From: Paenibacillus mangrovi | Lineage (GTDB): Bacteria > Bacillota > Bacilli > Paenibacillales > Paenibacillaceae | Reading direction: 5' to 3' | DNA: 64,000 nt | Assembly: GCF_022898935.1 (NCBI RefSeq) | Contig: NZ_JALIRP010000013.1 | Span: 62,001 to 126,000, forward strand | Shown here: in pieces, positions 33,602 through 42,470 of the stretch | Layout: the number at the start of each line of letters is the position of its first letter | How positions within the stretch are numbered: the stretch's first letter is position 1 | The notes under the pieces: generated by a model | The model's input: only the letters and a program-made list of their open reading frames with translations | Told to the model about the DNA's origin: nothing | The model's database searches: none | Made by a program: the position numbers and the translations under genes

Positions 33602-34795
33602 ATGCAGCGGAATTATTCCTACTATAAAAAGGTATTCGAAGACGTACCTAAGCCGTTCGGGTTCGTGGACCTGGACCTGCTGGATGAGAATGTCGGGCAG
33701 ATTATTGCACGGGCCGGCTCCAAAAATATCCGGATAGCGACCAAATCAGTCCGGAGCACCGCTCTTCTGAAGCGAATCCTTCATCGAAGTCCGCTTTTTT
33801 GCGGGCTGATGTGCTTTTCACCGGAGGAGGCCATATACCTGGTAAAGCAGGGCATGGATGACATCGTCATGGGTTATCCCATATGGGAGCCGTCAGCGCT
33901 GTCCGGTCTGGCCGAGTTGATCCGACAGGGCAAGTCCATCACGCTCATGGTCGATTCCATCCGCCATATCGAGCATATCGAGCGGATTGCAGAGCGCCAT
34001 GGCGTCCGGTTCCCGGTCTGTCTCGACATGGATATGTCGATGGATATTCCGGGGCTTCACTTCGGAGTATGGCGTTCACCGATCCGTTCAGCTGCAGATG
34101 CGATGCCAGTCGTGGAGAAGATCTTGTCTTCCGGCGGGGTCAGTATGGATGGCGTCATGGGATATGAAGCGCAAATCGCCGGAGTGGGGGATCATTATCC
34201 GGGCATGGCTGCCAAAAATGCCTTGGTTCAGAAGCTCAAGCAGCGCTCGGTCAAGCAGATCGCTGGAAAAAGGGCGGAGCTGGTCGACATGATCGAGGAT
34301 GCGCTGGGAGCGCCGCTGCGCTTTGTGAATGGCGGCGGTACAGGCAGCATGCATACGACAACGCTGGAACATGCAGTGACCGAGGTTACCGTAGGCTCCG
34401 GTTTTTTTGCGCCGGGACTATTCGATCACTACAAGGATTTCCGCTACAAGCCTGCGGCGGGATTTGCCGTGGAAATTGTGCGGAAGCCAAAAGAGCAGCT
34501 GTATACCTGCCTCGGCGGCGGGTACATTGCTTCGGGGGCGTCCGGCAAAGACAAAATGCCCAAGCCGTATTTGCCGGAAGGCGCCGTTCTGTTGTCCCTG
34601 GAAGGGGCAGGAGAAGTGCAGACGCCGGTATTGTACAAAGGGGAGGAGCAGCTTGAGCTGGGAGATCCGATTTTTTTCCGGCATGCGAAGGCAGGAGAAT
34701 TATGCGAACGGTTTAATCAGCTGTATGGCGTATCGGAAGGCCGAATTGTTGAACATATCTCAACGTACCGGGGGGACGGACAATGCTTTCTTTGA
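33602..34795 (+). CDS. Alanine-racemase-fold (fold type III) PLP enzyme, amino-acid deaminase/aldolase-like
   Basis: This 397-residue protein shows the N-terminal TIM-barrel of alanine-racemase-like PLP enzymes: V-D-L-D-L-L-D-E-N near residue 22, and R-I-A-T-K-S-V-R where the Lys (about 48) would hold PLP. The C-terminal part (from about 240) has F-V-N-G-G-G-T-G-S, Y-K-P-A-A-G-F-A, and resembles D-threonine-aldolase-like or D-amino-acid deaminase proteins. The exact reaction is unknown. It overlaps the flavoprotein gene by 13 bp, so the two proteins are probably used together. AAGGAGGGGG precedes the ATG. Confidence 0.82.
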   Translation: MQRNYSYYKKVFEDVPKPFGFVDLDLLDENVGQIIARAGSKNIRIATKSVRSTALLKRILHRSPLFCGLMCFSPEEAIYLVKQGMDDIVMGYPIWEPSALSGLAELIRQGKSITLMVDSIRHIEHIERIAERHGVRFPVCLDMDMSMDIPGLHFGVWRSPIRSAADAMPVVEKILSSGGVSMDGVMGYEAQIAGVGDHYPGMAAKNALVQKLKQRSVKQIAGKRAELVDMIEDALGAPLRFVNGGGTGSMHTTTLEHAVTEVTVGSGFFAPGLFDHYKDFRYKPAAGFAVEIVRKPKEQLYTCLGGGYIASGASGKDKMPKPYLPEGAVLLSLEGAGEVQTPVLYKGEEQLELGDPIFFRHAKAGELCERFNQLYGVSEGRIVEHISTYRGDGQCFL

Positions 34796-36099
34796 GTGAA
34801 AATCAGAAGGTATGGAAAAATTGGTCTGGAATTGTCCGCAGCACGCCAAGGCATATGGTATATCCTGCTACCGTCAATGAAGTGATTTCTCTGGTACAGT
34901 CATGCGCCAAGGAGGGAAAGGGGATCCGGGTCGTCGGAGCAGGACATTCCTTTACGCCCCTGGTACAGACGGGAGATGTGCTGGTATCACTGGATCATCT
35001 GGCGGGCGTCGAACCGGTGGAGGAAGCTTCTCGCAGTGTATGGATTTGGGCCGGAACGAGGCTTCGAGATGTAAGCGAGGCGCTTTACCAGCAGGGCTGG
35101 GCACAGGAGAATCTTGGGGATATTGATACGCAGTCCATCGGAGGCGCGATCGGGACGGGAACCCACGGAACAGGGATACGGTTCGGATCACTGTCTACCC
35201 AATTGCTTGAGGTACAGGTAGTGACTGCTTCGGGTGAACTGCTGACTTGCAGCGAGCACCAAAACCGTGACATTTTCAAATCGTTGCAGGTTTCGCTGGG
35301 GATGCTGGGTATTATCGTCAAGGTCCGAATCCGTGTCGTGCCACTGACCGTTCTTCATTACAAAAGCGAGCGCTTTTCCATTGATGAATGCTTTCAGCGG
35401 TTAGCCGAATTCAGGGATAATCATGACCACTTTGAGTTCTACTGGTTCCCGTATACGGATGTCGTGCAGGTCAAGTGGCTGGATGAAACGGACGAGAGGC
35501 CGTCCGGGAGCCGTTTTTGGAATCATGTGAATCAGCTTGTGATGGAAAATGCATTTTTCGGGATTCTGTCCGAAGGCTGCCGCATGTTTCCAGGGTTGTG
35601 CAAACCTGTCAGCCGCCTGTCGGCGCGCTTTGTCCCTACGGGACAGGATGTGGCGTACAGCCACCAGCTTTTTGCCACACAGCGGCTTGTACGTTTCAAT
35701 GAGATGGAATATAGTGTCCCTGCCGAAAAAATAGTGGAAGTCGTTAGCGATATCCGGGCCAGCGTCGCTACGCAATGCCATGCCGTTCACTTTCCGGTGG
35801 AATGCCGCTATGTCAAAGGTGATGATATATGGCTCAGCCCGGCATACGGACGTGACTCAGCCTATATTGCCGTTCATATGTACAAGGGGATGGACCATCA
35901 GGCGTATTTCCAAGATATCGAGGAGATATTCCGTCGCTATGAGGGTCGCCCTCATTGGGGAAAAATGCATACCCGAACGGCAGAGGAATTATCCGGTTTG
36001 TATCCGCAGTGGGAAGCATTTCAGGATGTCCGTAAGCAACTGGACCCGAGTGGAATGTTCCAGAACGAATATTTGAGGAAGCTGTTTGCCGTGGATTGA
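34783..36099 (+). CDS. FAD-dependent lactone-oxidase family protein (D-arabinono-1,4-lactone oxidase type)
   Basis: This 438-residue cytosolic flavoprotein has an N-terminal PCMH-type FAD-binding domain (about 15-190) with V-G-A-G-H-S-F-T-P-L (the His is the covalent FAD attachment site in related aldonolactone oxidases) and I-G-T-G-T-H-G-T-G. The C-terminal ALO-like domain ends in H-W-G-K-M-H-T and P-S-G-M-F-Q-N, both conserved in the family. It should oxidise a sugar lactone or polyol with O2 or another acceptor. Its start lies within the upstream PLP-enzyme gene. Confidence 0.88.
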   Translation: MLSLSENQKVWKNWSGIVRSTPRHMVYPATVNEVISLVQSCAKEGKGIRVVGAGHSFTPLVQTGDVLVSLDHLAGVEPVEEASRSVWIWAGTRLRDVSEALYQQGWAQENLGDIDTQSIGGAIGTGTHGTGIRFGSLSTQLLEVQVVTASGELLTCSEHQNRDIFKSLQVSLGMLGIIVKVRIRVVPLTVLHYKSERFSIDECFQRLAEFRDNHDHFEFYWFPYTDVVQVKWLDETDERPSGSRFWNHVNQLVMENAFFGILSEGCRMFPGLCKPVSRLSARFVPTGQDVAYSHQLFATQRLVRFNEMEYSVPAEKIVEVVSDIRASVATQCHAVHFPVECRYVKGDDIWLSPAYGRDSAYIAVHMYKGMDHQAYFQDIEEIFRRYEGRPHWGKMHTRTAEELSGLYPQWEAFQDVRKQLDPSGMFQNEYLRKLFAVD

Positions 36100-36160
36100 A
36101 CCACCGAAGCGGCTGATTGCTAGCTTTTTATGGCTGGGCGGGACGATGGAAATGATAGGC

Positions 36161-36189
36161 AGAGCTCCTCGATTTAGCGAAGGAGCTCT
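36161..36189. terminator. Inverted repeat between convergent genes
   Basis: AGAGCTCCT (36161-36169) and AGGAGCTCT (36181-36189) form a perfect 9-bp stem with an 11-nt loop. T-tracts are lacking on both sides, so it is a weak or non-standard bidirectional terminator. Confidence 0.5.
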
Positions 36190-36205
36190 GGAAATGAGTC
36201 GAAGA

Positions 36206-36961
36206 CTATTTTGTGAGTGCTTTTCTGTATCTCATGACTTTACGGTACATCGTTTTATCCTTTAGCTGGTTGAAAATATACGGATCCGGATTCGTATTGA
36301 CTTCAATTATCCAGGGGGTCCAGGAACGATCGAAGCCTATGTCGAGGCCGATTTGCCTAAATCCGGGATATTTCGAATGTAGAAACTTCGCCGTGTTAAC
36401 CCCCAGTTTATCCAGCGCAGCAATCGTCTTCCCCATCTTTTCAGGAGGGAGATGCGCAGCTAGCAGGCTTTTTACATCTGTTGGCGTGCCCCCACTGTGG
36501 TAATTGGTTACGATTTTCTTCGGATGAGCCACTCTCCCGATCATTCCTGTTGTTTCCCATGCGCCCTTCGGACTCAGCTGCACCATAACCCGTATATCAA
36601 AGCGCCGATTATTATACTTAAGCAGATAAATTCCTTTTTGAATGAGATAGCTTTTCTTTCCTGTGGTCTTCAATAGAGAACTGTGCAATGATTGGAAATC
36701 GCCAAGGGTCTTCTTTGTCATTCCAAGCTGATAGGTATATTCTCCGGAATTCAGTTTTTCTACGCGGATTACCCCTTGGCCAAAGGTACCATTCTCCGGC
36801 TTAACGTATACCATATTGTAAGAGTCCAGCATTGCCTTCAAATCGGATTTACTGAATTTTCGGGTATCCGGAATAAACGGACGCACCGCATTGCTGCCAA
36901 GAAGAACCTTTGTTTTGGTCCATTTGCTCATGAGTGTTCTACGGGGCTTACTTTTCCACAT
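36206..36961 (-). CDS. YheC/YheD-family ATP-grasp protein (spore-coat associated)
   Basis: A 251-residue protein matching the YheC/YheD type: V-Y-V-K-P-E-N-G-T-F-G-Q-G-V near residue 52 (nucleotide-binding loop), R-R-F-D-I-R-V-M-V-Q near 120, and the metal-binding end W-I-I-E-V-N-T-N-P-D. In Bacillus the family is linked to the spore coat. It is shorter than the typical YheC/D, covering mostly the ATP-grasp part. GAGAGG stands 8 bp before the ATG. It is divergent from a CotSA-like glycosyltransferase, which supports a coat role (inference). Confidence 0.82.
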   Translation of the reverse strand: MWKSKPRRTLMSKWTKTKVLLGSNAVRPFIPDTRKFSKSDLKAMLDSYNMVYVKPENGTFGQGVIRVEKLNSGEYTYQLGMTKKTLGDFQSLHSSLLKTTGKKSYLIQKGIYLLKYNNRRFDIRVMVQLSPKGAWETTGMIGRVAHPKKIVTNYHSGGTPTDVKSLLAAHLPPEKMGKTIAALDKLGVNTAKFLHSKYPGFRQIGLDIGFDRSWTPWIIEVNTNPDPYIFNQLKDKTMYRKVMRYRKALTK

Positions 36962-37193
36962 ACCATCGACCTCTCTTGTTCAAGCAAATTGATTTCATTT
37001 TCCTCTTAATATCATATGCATCGATTCTTGTCTGGGACAGGGCGCTGATACATCCTCAGAAATAATGGGTATGCTGCGATGATGGAAAACTATACGATCT
37101 ATAAGCTGATTGCATAGATAGTAAGATAAAGCCGAAAATAGCGTTTGGTGTGCTACTCTCGGATCTATATAGCTGGACAGGAGGAAGCTTGAT

Positions 37194-38300
37194 TTGAAGA
37201 TATTGATTGTAGCACCTGAACAACTCCCTGTTCCTGGCAGCGGTTCAGTCGAGATTTGTATTCTGGCCATTGCCCAGCAGCTCGCCCAAAACCATAAGGT
37301 AACTGTTGTAAGCAGAGCATCGAATGGCATGCCCTTTCAAAGCACCATAAACAGGGTAAAAATCGTCAGGGTCTCTTCAGAGAGCTCCGAAGTGTATTTG
37401 GCCTCCGTGCTGCGTTTTATTCAAGGAAGTTCATATGACGTGATCCAAGTGGATAACCGTCCTCATTACATGGCGTCGATCAAAAATATGTATCCACAAA
37501 TGAAAGTGACACTATTTCTACATTCCCTTACGTTTGTTCCTCATACACGGCATATTGCTAACAGCTTAAAGTATGCTGACCTCATCATTGCCAACAGCAA
37601 TTCACTAATGCATGAATTGATCGTTCGTTTCCCTTCCCAAGCTCACAAAATACGTACGGTAGAACTCGGTGTCGACATCATTACATTCACCCCTCCAAGT
37701 GAATCTGAGCGTTCAGAAGCCAGACAGAAATATGGTATTGGCAATAGGTTTACTGTTCTGTTCGTAGGGCGGATTATTCCCCGCAAGGGAGTCCCTGTGC
37801 TGCTGCGAGCAGTGTATCTTGCCCGTAAACAGGTTCCTCTTCATCTCATTATTGCAGGTAAGGGGAGGGCTTCTTATCTAAGAAAGCTGCGCATGCAAGC
37901 AAAAAAGCTTGGCGTACCTGTAACGTGGCTCGGTAAGCAAGATCATTCAGAGATTCATAGGATCTACCAGATGGCCGACTGCTTTGTCTGCCCTTCCCAG
38001 AAACATGAGGCCTTCGGTCTTGTTAATGTGGAAGCCATGGCAACCGGTCTGCCTGTTATTGCCTCACGGATTGGGGGGATTCCTGAGATTGTGAAGCACG
38101 GCAGCAACGGCTATCTAGTAGATGCATACCGCCATCCGAGTCGTTTTGCGAAATATTTGATCAGATTAGAGAAGAACAGAGAGCTGCAGTGTACTCTGGG
38201 CAATAATGGCCGCAGCACCGTACTTCAACATTTCACATGGAGTCAGACTGCGTCCAAGATCGTCTCATTGTACTCACAAGCCACCAGATCAGAAGTCTGA
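37194..38300 (+). CDS. Glycosyltransferase family 4 (CotSA-like)
   Basis: This 368-residue GT-B enzyme has an N-terminal acceptor domain (L-I-V-A-P-E-Q, then a Gly/Ser loop) and a C-terminal donor domain with F-V-G-R-I-I-P-R-K-G, the sugar-nucleotide loop P-S-Q-K-H-E-A-F-G-L-V-N-V-E-A-M-A-T-G (E-x-7-E) and P-V-I-A-S-R-I-G-G-I-P-E. It transfers a sugar from a nucleotide donor. It starts with TTG behind AGGAGG and is divergent from the YheC/D-like gene over 232 bp. B. subtilis CotSA is a spore-coat member of the same family, so a coat or cell-surface target is plausible. Confidence 0.88.
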   Translation: MKILIVAPEQLPVPGSGSVEICILAIAQQLAQNHKVTVVSRASNGMPFQSTINRVKIVRVSSESSEVYLASVLRFIQGSSYDVIQVDNRPHYMASIKNMYPQMKVTLFLHSLTFVPHTRHIANSLKYADLIIANSNSLMHELIVRFPSQAHKIRTVELGVDIITFTPPSESERSEARQKYGIGNRFTVLFVGRIIPRKGVPVLLRAVYLARKQVPLHLIIAGKGRASYLRKLRMQAKKLGVPVTWLGKQDHSEIHRIYQMADCFVCPSQKHEAFGLVNVEAMATGLPVIASRIGGIPEIVKHGSNGYLVDAYRHPSRFAKYLIRLEKNRELQCTLGNNGRSTVLQHFTWSQTASKIVSLYSQATRSEV

Positions 38301-38323
38301 AGCTCTCATTCTTCTGTTACATA

Positions 38324-38353
38324 TTGACTTCGAAAATAAAGGTATGATATATA
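38324..38353 (+). promoter_or_regulatory. htpG promoter
   Basis: TTGACT (38324-38329), an 18-bp spacer and TATATA (38348-38353), ending 11 bp before the CIRCE element. Confidence 0.6.
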
Positions 38354-38363
38354 AAAATAAGAA

Positions 38364-38390
38364 TTAGCACTCGGGATGATAGAGTGCTAA
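38364..38390. promoter_or_regulatory. CIRCE operator (HrcA binding site)
   Basis: TTAGCACTC-N9-GAGTGCTAA, a perfect match to the CIRCE consensus, lies between the promoter and the ATG of htpG (33 bp before it). Confidence 0.95.
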
Positions 38391-38422
38391 CGAAACGTTT
38401 GATATCGAAAGGAGCCTGACCC

Positions 38423-40303
38423 ATGATCAAAAAGGAGTTTAAAGCCGAATCAAAACGATTGCTGGAAATGATGATCAACTCGATTTATACGCAGAAGGAA
38501 ATCTTTCTGAGAGAATTGATCTCGAATGCCAGCGATGCGATCGACAAAATCTATTACAAAGCGTTAACAGATGATCAGCTTGTATTCAATAAAGATGATT
38601 ATTACATCCGCATTACTGCCGATAAGGAAAACCGCACATTAACCATTGCAGATACAGGGATCGGCATGTCGCAGGAGGATCTTGAAAATAACCTCGGTAT
38701 TATCGCGAAGAGCGGATCGCTTGCTTTCAAGAGCGAGAACGAAGCGAAGGACGGGCACAACATCATAGGCCAGTTCGGGGTCGGCTTTTATTCCGCGTTC
38801 ATGGTTGCAGATCAGGTGACGGTAATCAGTAAAGCGCTGGGCAGCGACCAAGCTTACCGCTGGGAGTCCGAAGGCACGGATGGCTACACGATCGAGCCGT
38901 GCGAGAAGGATTCGGTCGGTACGGAAATTACGCTTAAGATCAAAGAGAACACCGAAGACGACCGGTATGATGATTACCTCGAGGAGTACCGCCTGAAAAG
39001 CATCATTAAAAAATATTCCGACTTCATTCGTTATCCGATCAAGATGGATGTTACCGGACACCGTCCAAAAGAAGGCGGCGAAGGAGAGTTCGAGGAATAC
39101 AAGGAAGAGCAAACCGTCAACAGTATGGTACCGATCTGGCGCAAGAACAAAAGCGAGCTGACGCAGGAAGACTATGAGAACTTCTATGCCGAGAAGCGCT
39201 ACGGGTTCGACAAGCCGCTGTCGTATGTACATGTTAAGGCGGATGGCGCTGTCGTATATAATGCGATTCTTTTCATTCCGGAACATACGCCTTTTGATTA
39301 TTACACGAAGGAATACGAAAAAGGGCTGGAGCTCTATTCGAACGGCGTGCTGATTATGGACAAGTGTGGCGATTTGCTGCCGGACTATTTCAGCTTCGTG
39401 AAAGGGATGGTCGATTCCGAGGATCTGTCCCTCAACATCTCCCGGGAAATGTTGCAGCATGACCGCCAGCTAACGCTGATCGCCAAGAATATCAAGAGCA
39501 AAATCAAGAGCCAGCTGCAGTCCCTGCTGAAGGATGACCGCGAGAAATACGAAACCTTCTTCAGAGCGTTTGGCAGACAGCTGAAATTCGGCGTATACAA
39601 TGATTACGGCGCGAATAAGGACACGCTGTCCGACCTGCTGATGTTCACATCCTCCAAAGAGAAGAAGCTGGTTACTCTCGATGAGTATGTGTCCAGAATG
39701 CCGGAAGACCAGAAGTATATCTATTATGCTTCCGGTACATCCGTAGAGCGCATCGAGAAGCTTCCTCAGACCGAGCTTGTTGCTGACAAAGGCTACGAAA
39801 TTCTGTACCTGACCGATGACATTGACGAATTCGCGATCAAGATGCTGATGAACTATAAAGAGAAGGAGTTCAAATCGGTATCTAGCGGCGATCTTGGCAT
39901 CGAAACAGATGCGGAAGACGCTTCGTCCGAAGCAGAAGCGGCTGAGAACAAGGAGCTGTTTGAAGCCATGTCGAGCCTGCTCTCCGGCAAAGTGAAGATC
40001 GTTAAGGCTTCCAAGCGGCTGAAGTCCCATCCGGTGTGCCTGACGGCCGAGGGCGATCTGTCGATCGAGATGGAAAAAGTGCTGAAAGCCATGCCAAACG
40101 GCGAAGGCATTCAGGCGGACAAGGTGCTGGAAATCAATGTCCATCATGAAGTGTTCCAGTCGCTTAAGGCTGCGTTTGAAAAGGATCAGGAGAAGCTGGG
40201 ACTGTACACCAGCCTGCTGTATAATCAGGCGCTGCTGATTGAAGGGCTGCCGATTCAGGACCCGGTTGATTTTACAAACGATATTTGCAAGATTATGGTG
40301 TAA
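38423..40303 (+). CDS. htpG: Molecular chaperone HtpG (bacterial Hsp90)
   Basis: A 626-residue protein, the normal bacterial Hsp90 length. The N-terminal GHKL ATPase domain shows F-L-R-E-L-I-S-N-A-S-D-A (catalytic Glu, Mg-binding Asn), A-D-T-G-I-G-M and G-Q-F-G-V-G-F-Y-S-A. The middle domain has N-I-S-R-E-M-L-Q-H, and the C-terminal dimerisation domain completes it. It folds client proteins in the cytosol using ATP. A perfect CIRCE element upstream shows it is in the HrcA regulon here, unlike htpG of B. subtilis, which is not HrcA-controlled. AAAGGAGCC precedes the ATG. Confidence 0.97.
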   Translation: MIKKEFKAESKRLLEMMINSIYTQKEIFLRELISNASDAIDKIYYKALTDDQLVFNKDDYYIRITADKENRTLTIADTGIGMSQEDLENNLGIIAKSGSLAFKSENEAKDGHNIIGQFGVGFYSAFMVADQVTVISKALGSDQAYRWESEGTDGYTIEPCEKDSVGTEITLKIKENTEDDRYDDYLEEYRLKSIIKKYSDFIRYPIKMDVTGHRPKEGGEGEFEEYKEEQTVNSMVPIWRKNKSELTQEDYENFYAEKRYGFDKPLSYVHVKADGAVVYNAILFIPEHTPFDYYTKEYEKGLELYSNGVLIMDKCGDLLPDYFSFVKGMVDSEDLSLNISREMLQHDRQLTLIAKNIKSKIKSQLQSLLKDDREKYETFFRAFGRQLKFGVYNDYGANKDTLSDLLMFTSSKEKKLVTLDEYVSRMPEDQKYIYYASGTSVERIEKLPQTELVADKGYEILYLTDDIDEFAIKMLMNYKEKEFKSVSSGDLGIETDAEDASSEAEAAENKELFEAMSSLLSGKVKIVKASKRLKSHPVCLTAEGDLSIEMEKVLKAMPNGEGIQADKVLEINVHHEVFQSLKAAFEKDQEKLGLYTSLLYNQALLIEGLPIQDPVDFTNDICKIMV

Positions 40304-40328
40304 CCTGTTTATAGGCAAACATCAACGA

Positions 40329-40358
40329 TGCCCGGCCTTCCGGAGGCCGGGTGTATTT
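40329..40358 (+). terminator. Terminator-like hairpin after htpG
   Basis: CCCGGCCT pairs with AGGCCGGG (8-bp GC-rich stem); the following T-tract is weak (TGTATTTGT). Confidence 0.6.
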
Positions 40359-40467
40359 GTAAATTATTAGTATAGAAGATGATTTTGCCGGAATAGTGTA
40401 TAATGGGTAAAGGTGCGGCTTTTTTTTGGTTACGCCGCGCATGTTTATCAATCTGGAAGAGGTGTAC

Positions 40468-41637
40468 ATGTTGGAAGACCCTAGGTTACAAATGGAAGAA
40501 CGTAATATACAGCACGCCATCATTGGGGACGTGATGACACGTTTGCCGGAAATCTTGCAAAGCTTGACCAAATCAAGACTTTCTTCGCTTGCTACCGTCA
40601 ATCAAATTTCCGGACGTTCCAAGATGAAGAAGGAAGAACTTGCGGATGCTCTTTCAGCATATTTGACCGATCCCGAGCAGTTGAAGTCCATCGTTCTAGT
40701 CACGGATGCGGACGAGTGGGCTCTTCTGGAAACGTTTATTAAGGAACCGTCCATTCAGAATAATGAACTTCCTTTTGGACAGTATTCATACTTTTTGGAG
40801 CGCGGACTGGTATTCAGCTTTTTCAGTGAAGGCAAGCTGTACGTGTTGATGCCGGAGGAAATTAAGGCCGCTGCATCCCAGATTAATCTGTCCGAGCTGA
40901 ACAAGGAGCATGGCTCCAAGCAGGAGGCCTATGAATATATCGCCGCTGCCGCTCATTTGTATGGTGTCATCAAGCTGGACAAGCTTGTTCATATATTCAA
41001 TTCTCAGAATAGCGAAGCCGTAACCGAAGAGGAACTTTCTAAGTATGCAGGTGAGATGATCGAACGCGGTCAGAATGTCCTGCTCCACGATGGTGTTCTT
41101 TTCAACGGATTCGTTGCAAACGGTGCGGATGCAGACAAGCTGGCTGAACTGGCTCAAGACCTGGACAGCAAGCCGTTTTATATTCCGGAAAAAGAAGAGC
41201 TTCTCCGCTATGCGGACCTGAGCTACTTCGAAATGACGCCGCAGCTTGCCGAATTGAAAGGTTTCGTACTTAACAATATGACCAAGGATCAGGAACTTGT
41301 AGAGTACCTGATTGACGATATTCAATTGGCCTGCATGAACAAATCTTCGATGCAGGAGCTGATTAATCAGTTCGAGAACCGCAAGATTTCCTTCAAAACA
41401 CCGGTTCATGCACAGCGCGTCATTTCCCTGCTTGCAGAGGTGTACAACAGCACCAGAATGTGGGCGAACGGCGGACATACGCTGGTAGAGATGAGCGCTA
41501 TGAAAGAGGGAGAAGATCAGGGCAAAGGGCTTGTCAGACTCGTGGACGATTCCGAAAACGTTGTTACTAAAGTCGGAAGAAACGAACCTTGCCCATGCGG
41601 AAGCGGCTTGAAATATAAGAAATGTCACGGTAAGTAA
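40468..41637 (+). CDS. SEC-C metal-binding motif protein
   Basis: A 389-residue helical protein whose last residues read R-N-E-P-C-P-C-G-S-G-L-K-Y-K-K-C-H-G, the zinc-binding SEC-C motif found at the C-terminus of SecA and in many unrelated proteins. The rest is not recognised; A-L-S-A-Y-L-T-D-P-E and long helices suggest a scaffold. The ATG at 40468 follows GAAGAGGTG; an earlier start at 40426 lies within the 5' region without a ribosome site. A TATAAT at 40399-40404 may be its -10 box. Followed by a strong terminator. Confidence 0.8.
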   Translation: MLEDPRLQMEERNIQHAIIGDVMTRLPEILQSLTKSRLSSLATVNQISGRSKMKKEELADALSAYLTDPEQLKSIVLVTDADEWALLETFIKEPSIQNNELPFGQYSYFLERGLVFSFFSEGKLYVLMPEEIKAAASQINLSELNKEHGSKQEAYEYIAAAAHLYGVIKLDKLVHIFNSQNSEAVTEEELSKYAGEMIERGQNVLLHDGVLFNGFVANGADADKLAELAQDLDSKPFYIPEKEELLRYADLSYFEMTPQLAELKGFVLNNMTKDQELVEYLIDDIQLACMNKSSMQELINQFENRKISFKTPVHAQRVISLLAEVYNSTRMWANGGHTLVEMSAMKEGEDQGKGLVRLVDDSENVVTKVGRNEPCPCGSGLKYKKCHGK

Positions 41638-41672
41638 GGATTAATTTAAATCATATGATATGATGAATGATT

Positions 41673-41730
41673 CACCCTGCAGATTTGGATTCTCCTTAGG
41701 GAGTCCGATGTACTGCAGGGTGTTTTTTTT
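41673..41730 (+). terminator. Terminator after the SEC-C gene
   Basis: CACCCTGCAG pairs perfectly with CTGCAGGGTG, enclosing a second hairpin (CTCC-TTAG-GGAG), followed by eight T. Confidence 0.92.
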
Positions 41731-41820
41731 GCGTCCCTGATTGATACCTGCAATAATAAGGGAAATGATAAGTATGGCATGAATCAAGAAAACCCATTGA
41801 CCAGAAAGGAATGAGAATGA

Positions 41821-42294
41821 ATGACCGAACCTATCACTATACCTGATCTTTCTTCAAGACCGTTCCATTTACAAGTGGAGCGTCGAATGGAATCAGCACC
41901 GGGCGTGCTTTTCAGAGCGTGGACACAGCAGTTTGACCGGTGGTTTGCAGCACCTGGGACGGTAATCATGAAGGGGGAAGTCAATACGCCTTTTTTCTTT
42001 GAGACTGTCTTCAAACCCGAAACGGAGAGCGAAGCAAAGCGACATCCCCATTACGGACGTTTTTTGAGACTCGAACAGGATCGTCTCGTCGAATTAACGT
42101 GGGTGACTGGGGAAGGGGGAACGAAAGGGGCGGAGACCGTTGTTACCGTTGAACTGGGGCCCCAAGGCAGCGGCACGCTGCTTCGTCTTACCCATGCGGG
42201 GTTTCCGGATCAGGAATCGCGGGACGGGCATGAACAGGCCTGGCCGTTTGTCCTTGAACAACTCGATACGCAAATGATGGCGGGGAATGAATGA
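41821..42294 (+). CDS. SRPBCC / AHSA1-like domain protein
   Basis: A 157-residue single-domain protein with the helix-grip pattern of the START/Bet v1-like superfamily: V-E-R-R-M-E-S-A-P-G-V-L-F-R-A-W-T near the start, G-E-V-N-T-P-F-F-F, and the C-terminal helix region with H-A-G-F-P-D and W-P-F-V-L-E-Q-L. Such proteins bind hydrophobic ligands in a cavity; the AHSA1 name refers to a eukaryotic Hsp90 activator and does not imply Hsp90 binding here. AAAGGAATGAG precedes the ATG. It is probably a single-gene unit. Confidence 0.82.
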   Translation: MTEPITIPDLSSRPFHLQVERRMESAPGVLFRAWTQQFDRWFAAPGTVIMKGEVNTPFFFETVFKPETESEAKRHPHYGRFLRLEQDRLVELTWVTGEGGTKGAETVVTVELGPQGSGTLLRLTHAGFPDQESRDGHEQAWPFVLEQLDTQMMAGNE

Positions 42295-42470
42295 GGCGGG
42301 TGATTCTAACAGTACTACACCTTTTCTCTAACAAAAAGACACCCGGAGTGGACCAGTAACTGAATTCCCAACAAAATTCCCTCTGCCGCAAAAACACCTG
42401 AACGTCCTCATCTCCTGAGCAAAGAGGTAAAATGAAAGCGTATTATTCCTCTTGATGAAGGAGAAAAGCC

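Noticed and set aside
39470..40318. 282-codon minus-strand frame inside htpG, with a 273-codon one at 38639-39460
   Set aside because: Both are antisense to conserved Hsp90 coding sequence and have no independent support.
38423..42294. Functional pairing of htpG with the AHSA1-like gene as chaperone and co-chaperone
   Set aside because: The genes are separated by a terminator and the SEC-C gene. Bacterial AHSA1-like proteins are general SRPBCC domains, and no shared CIRCE element exists.
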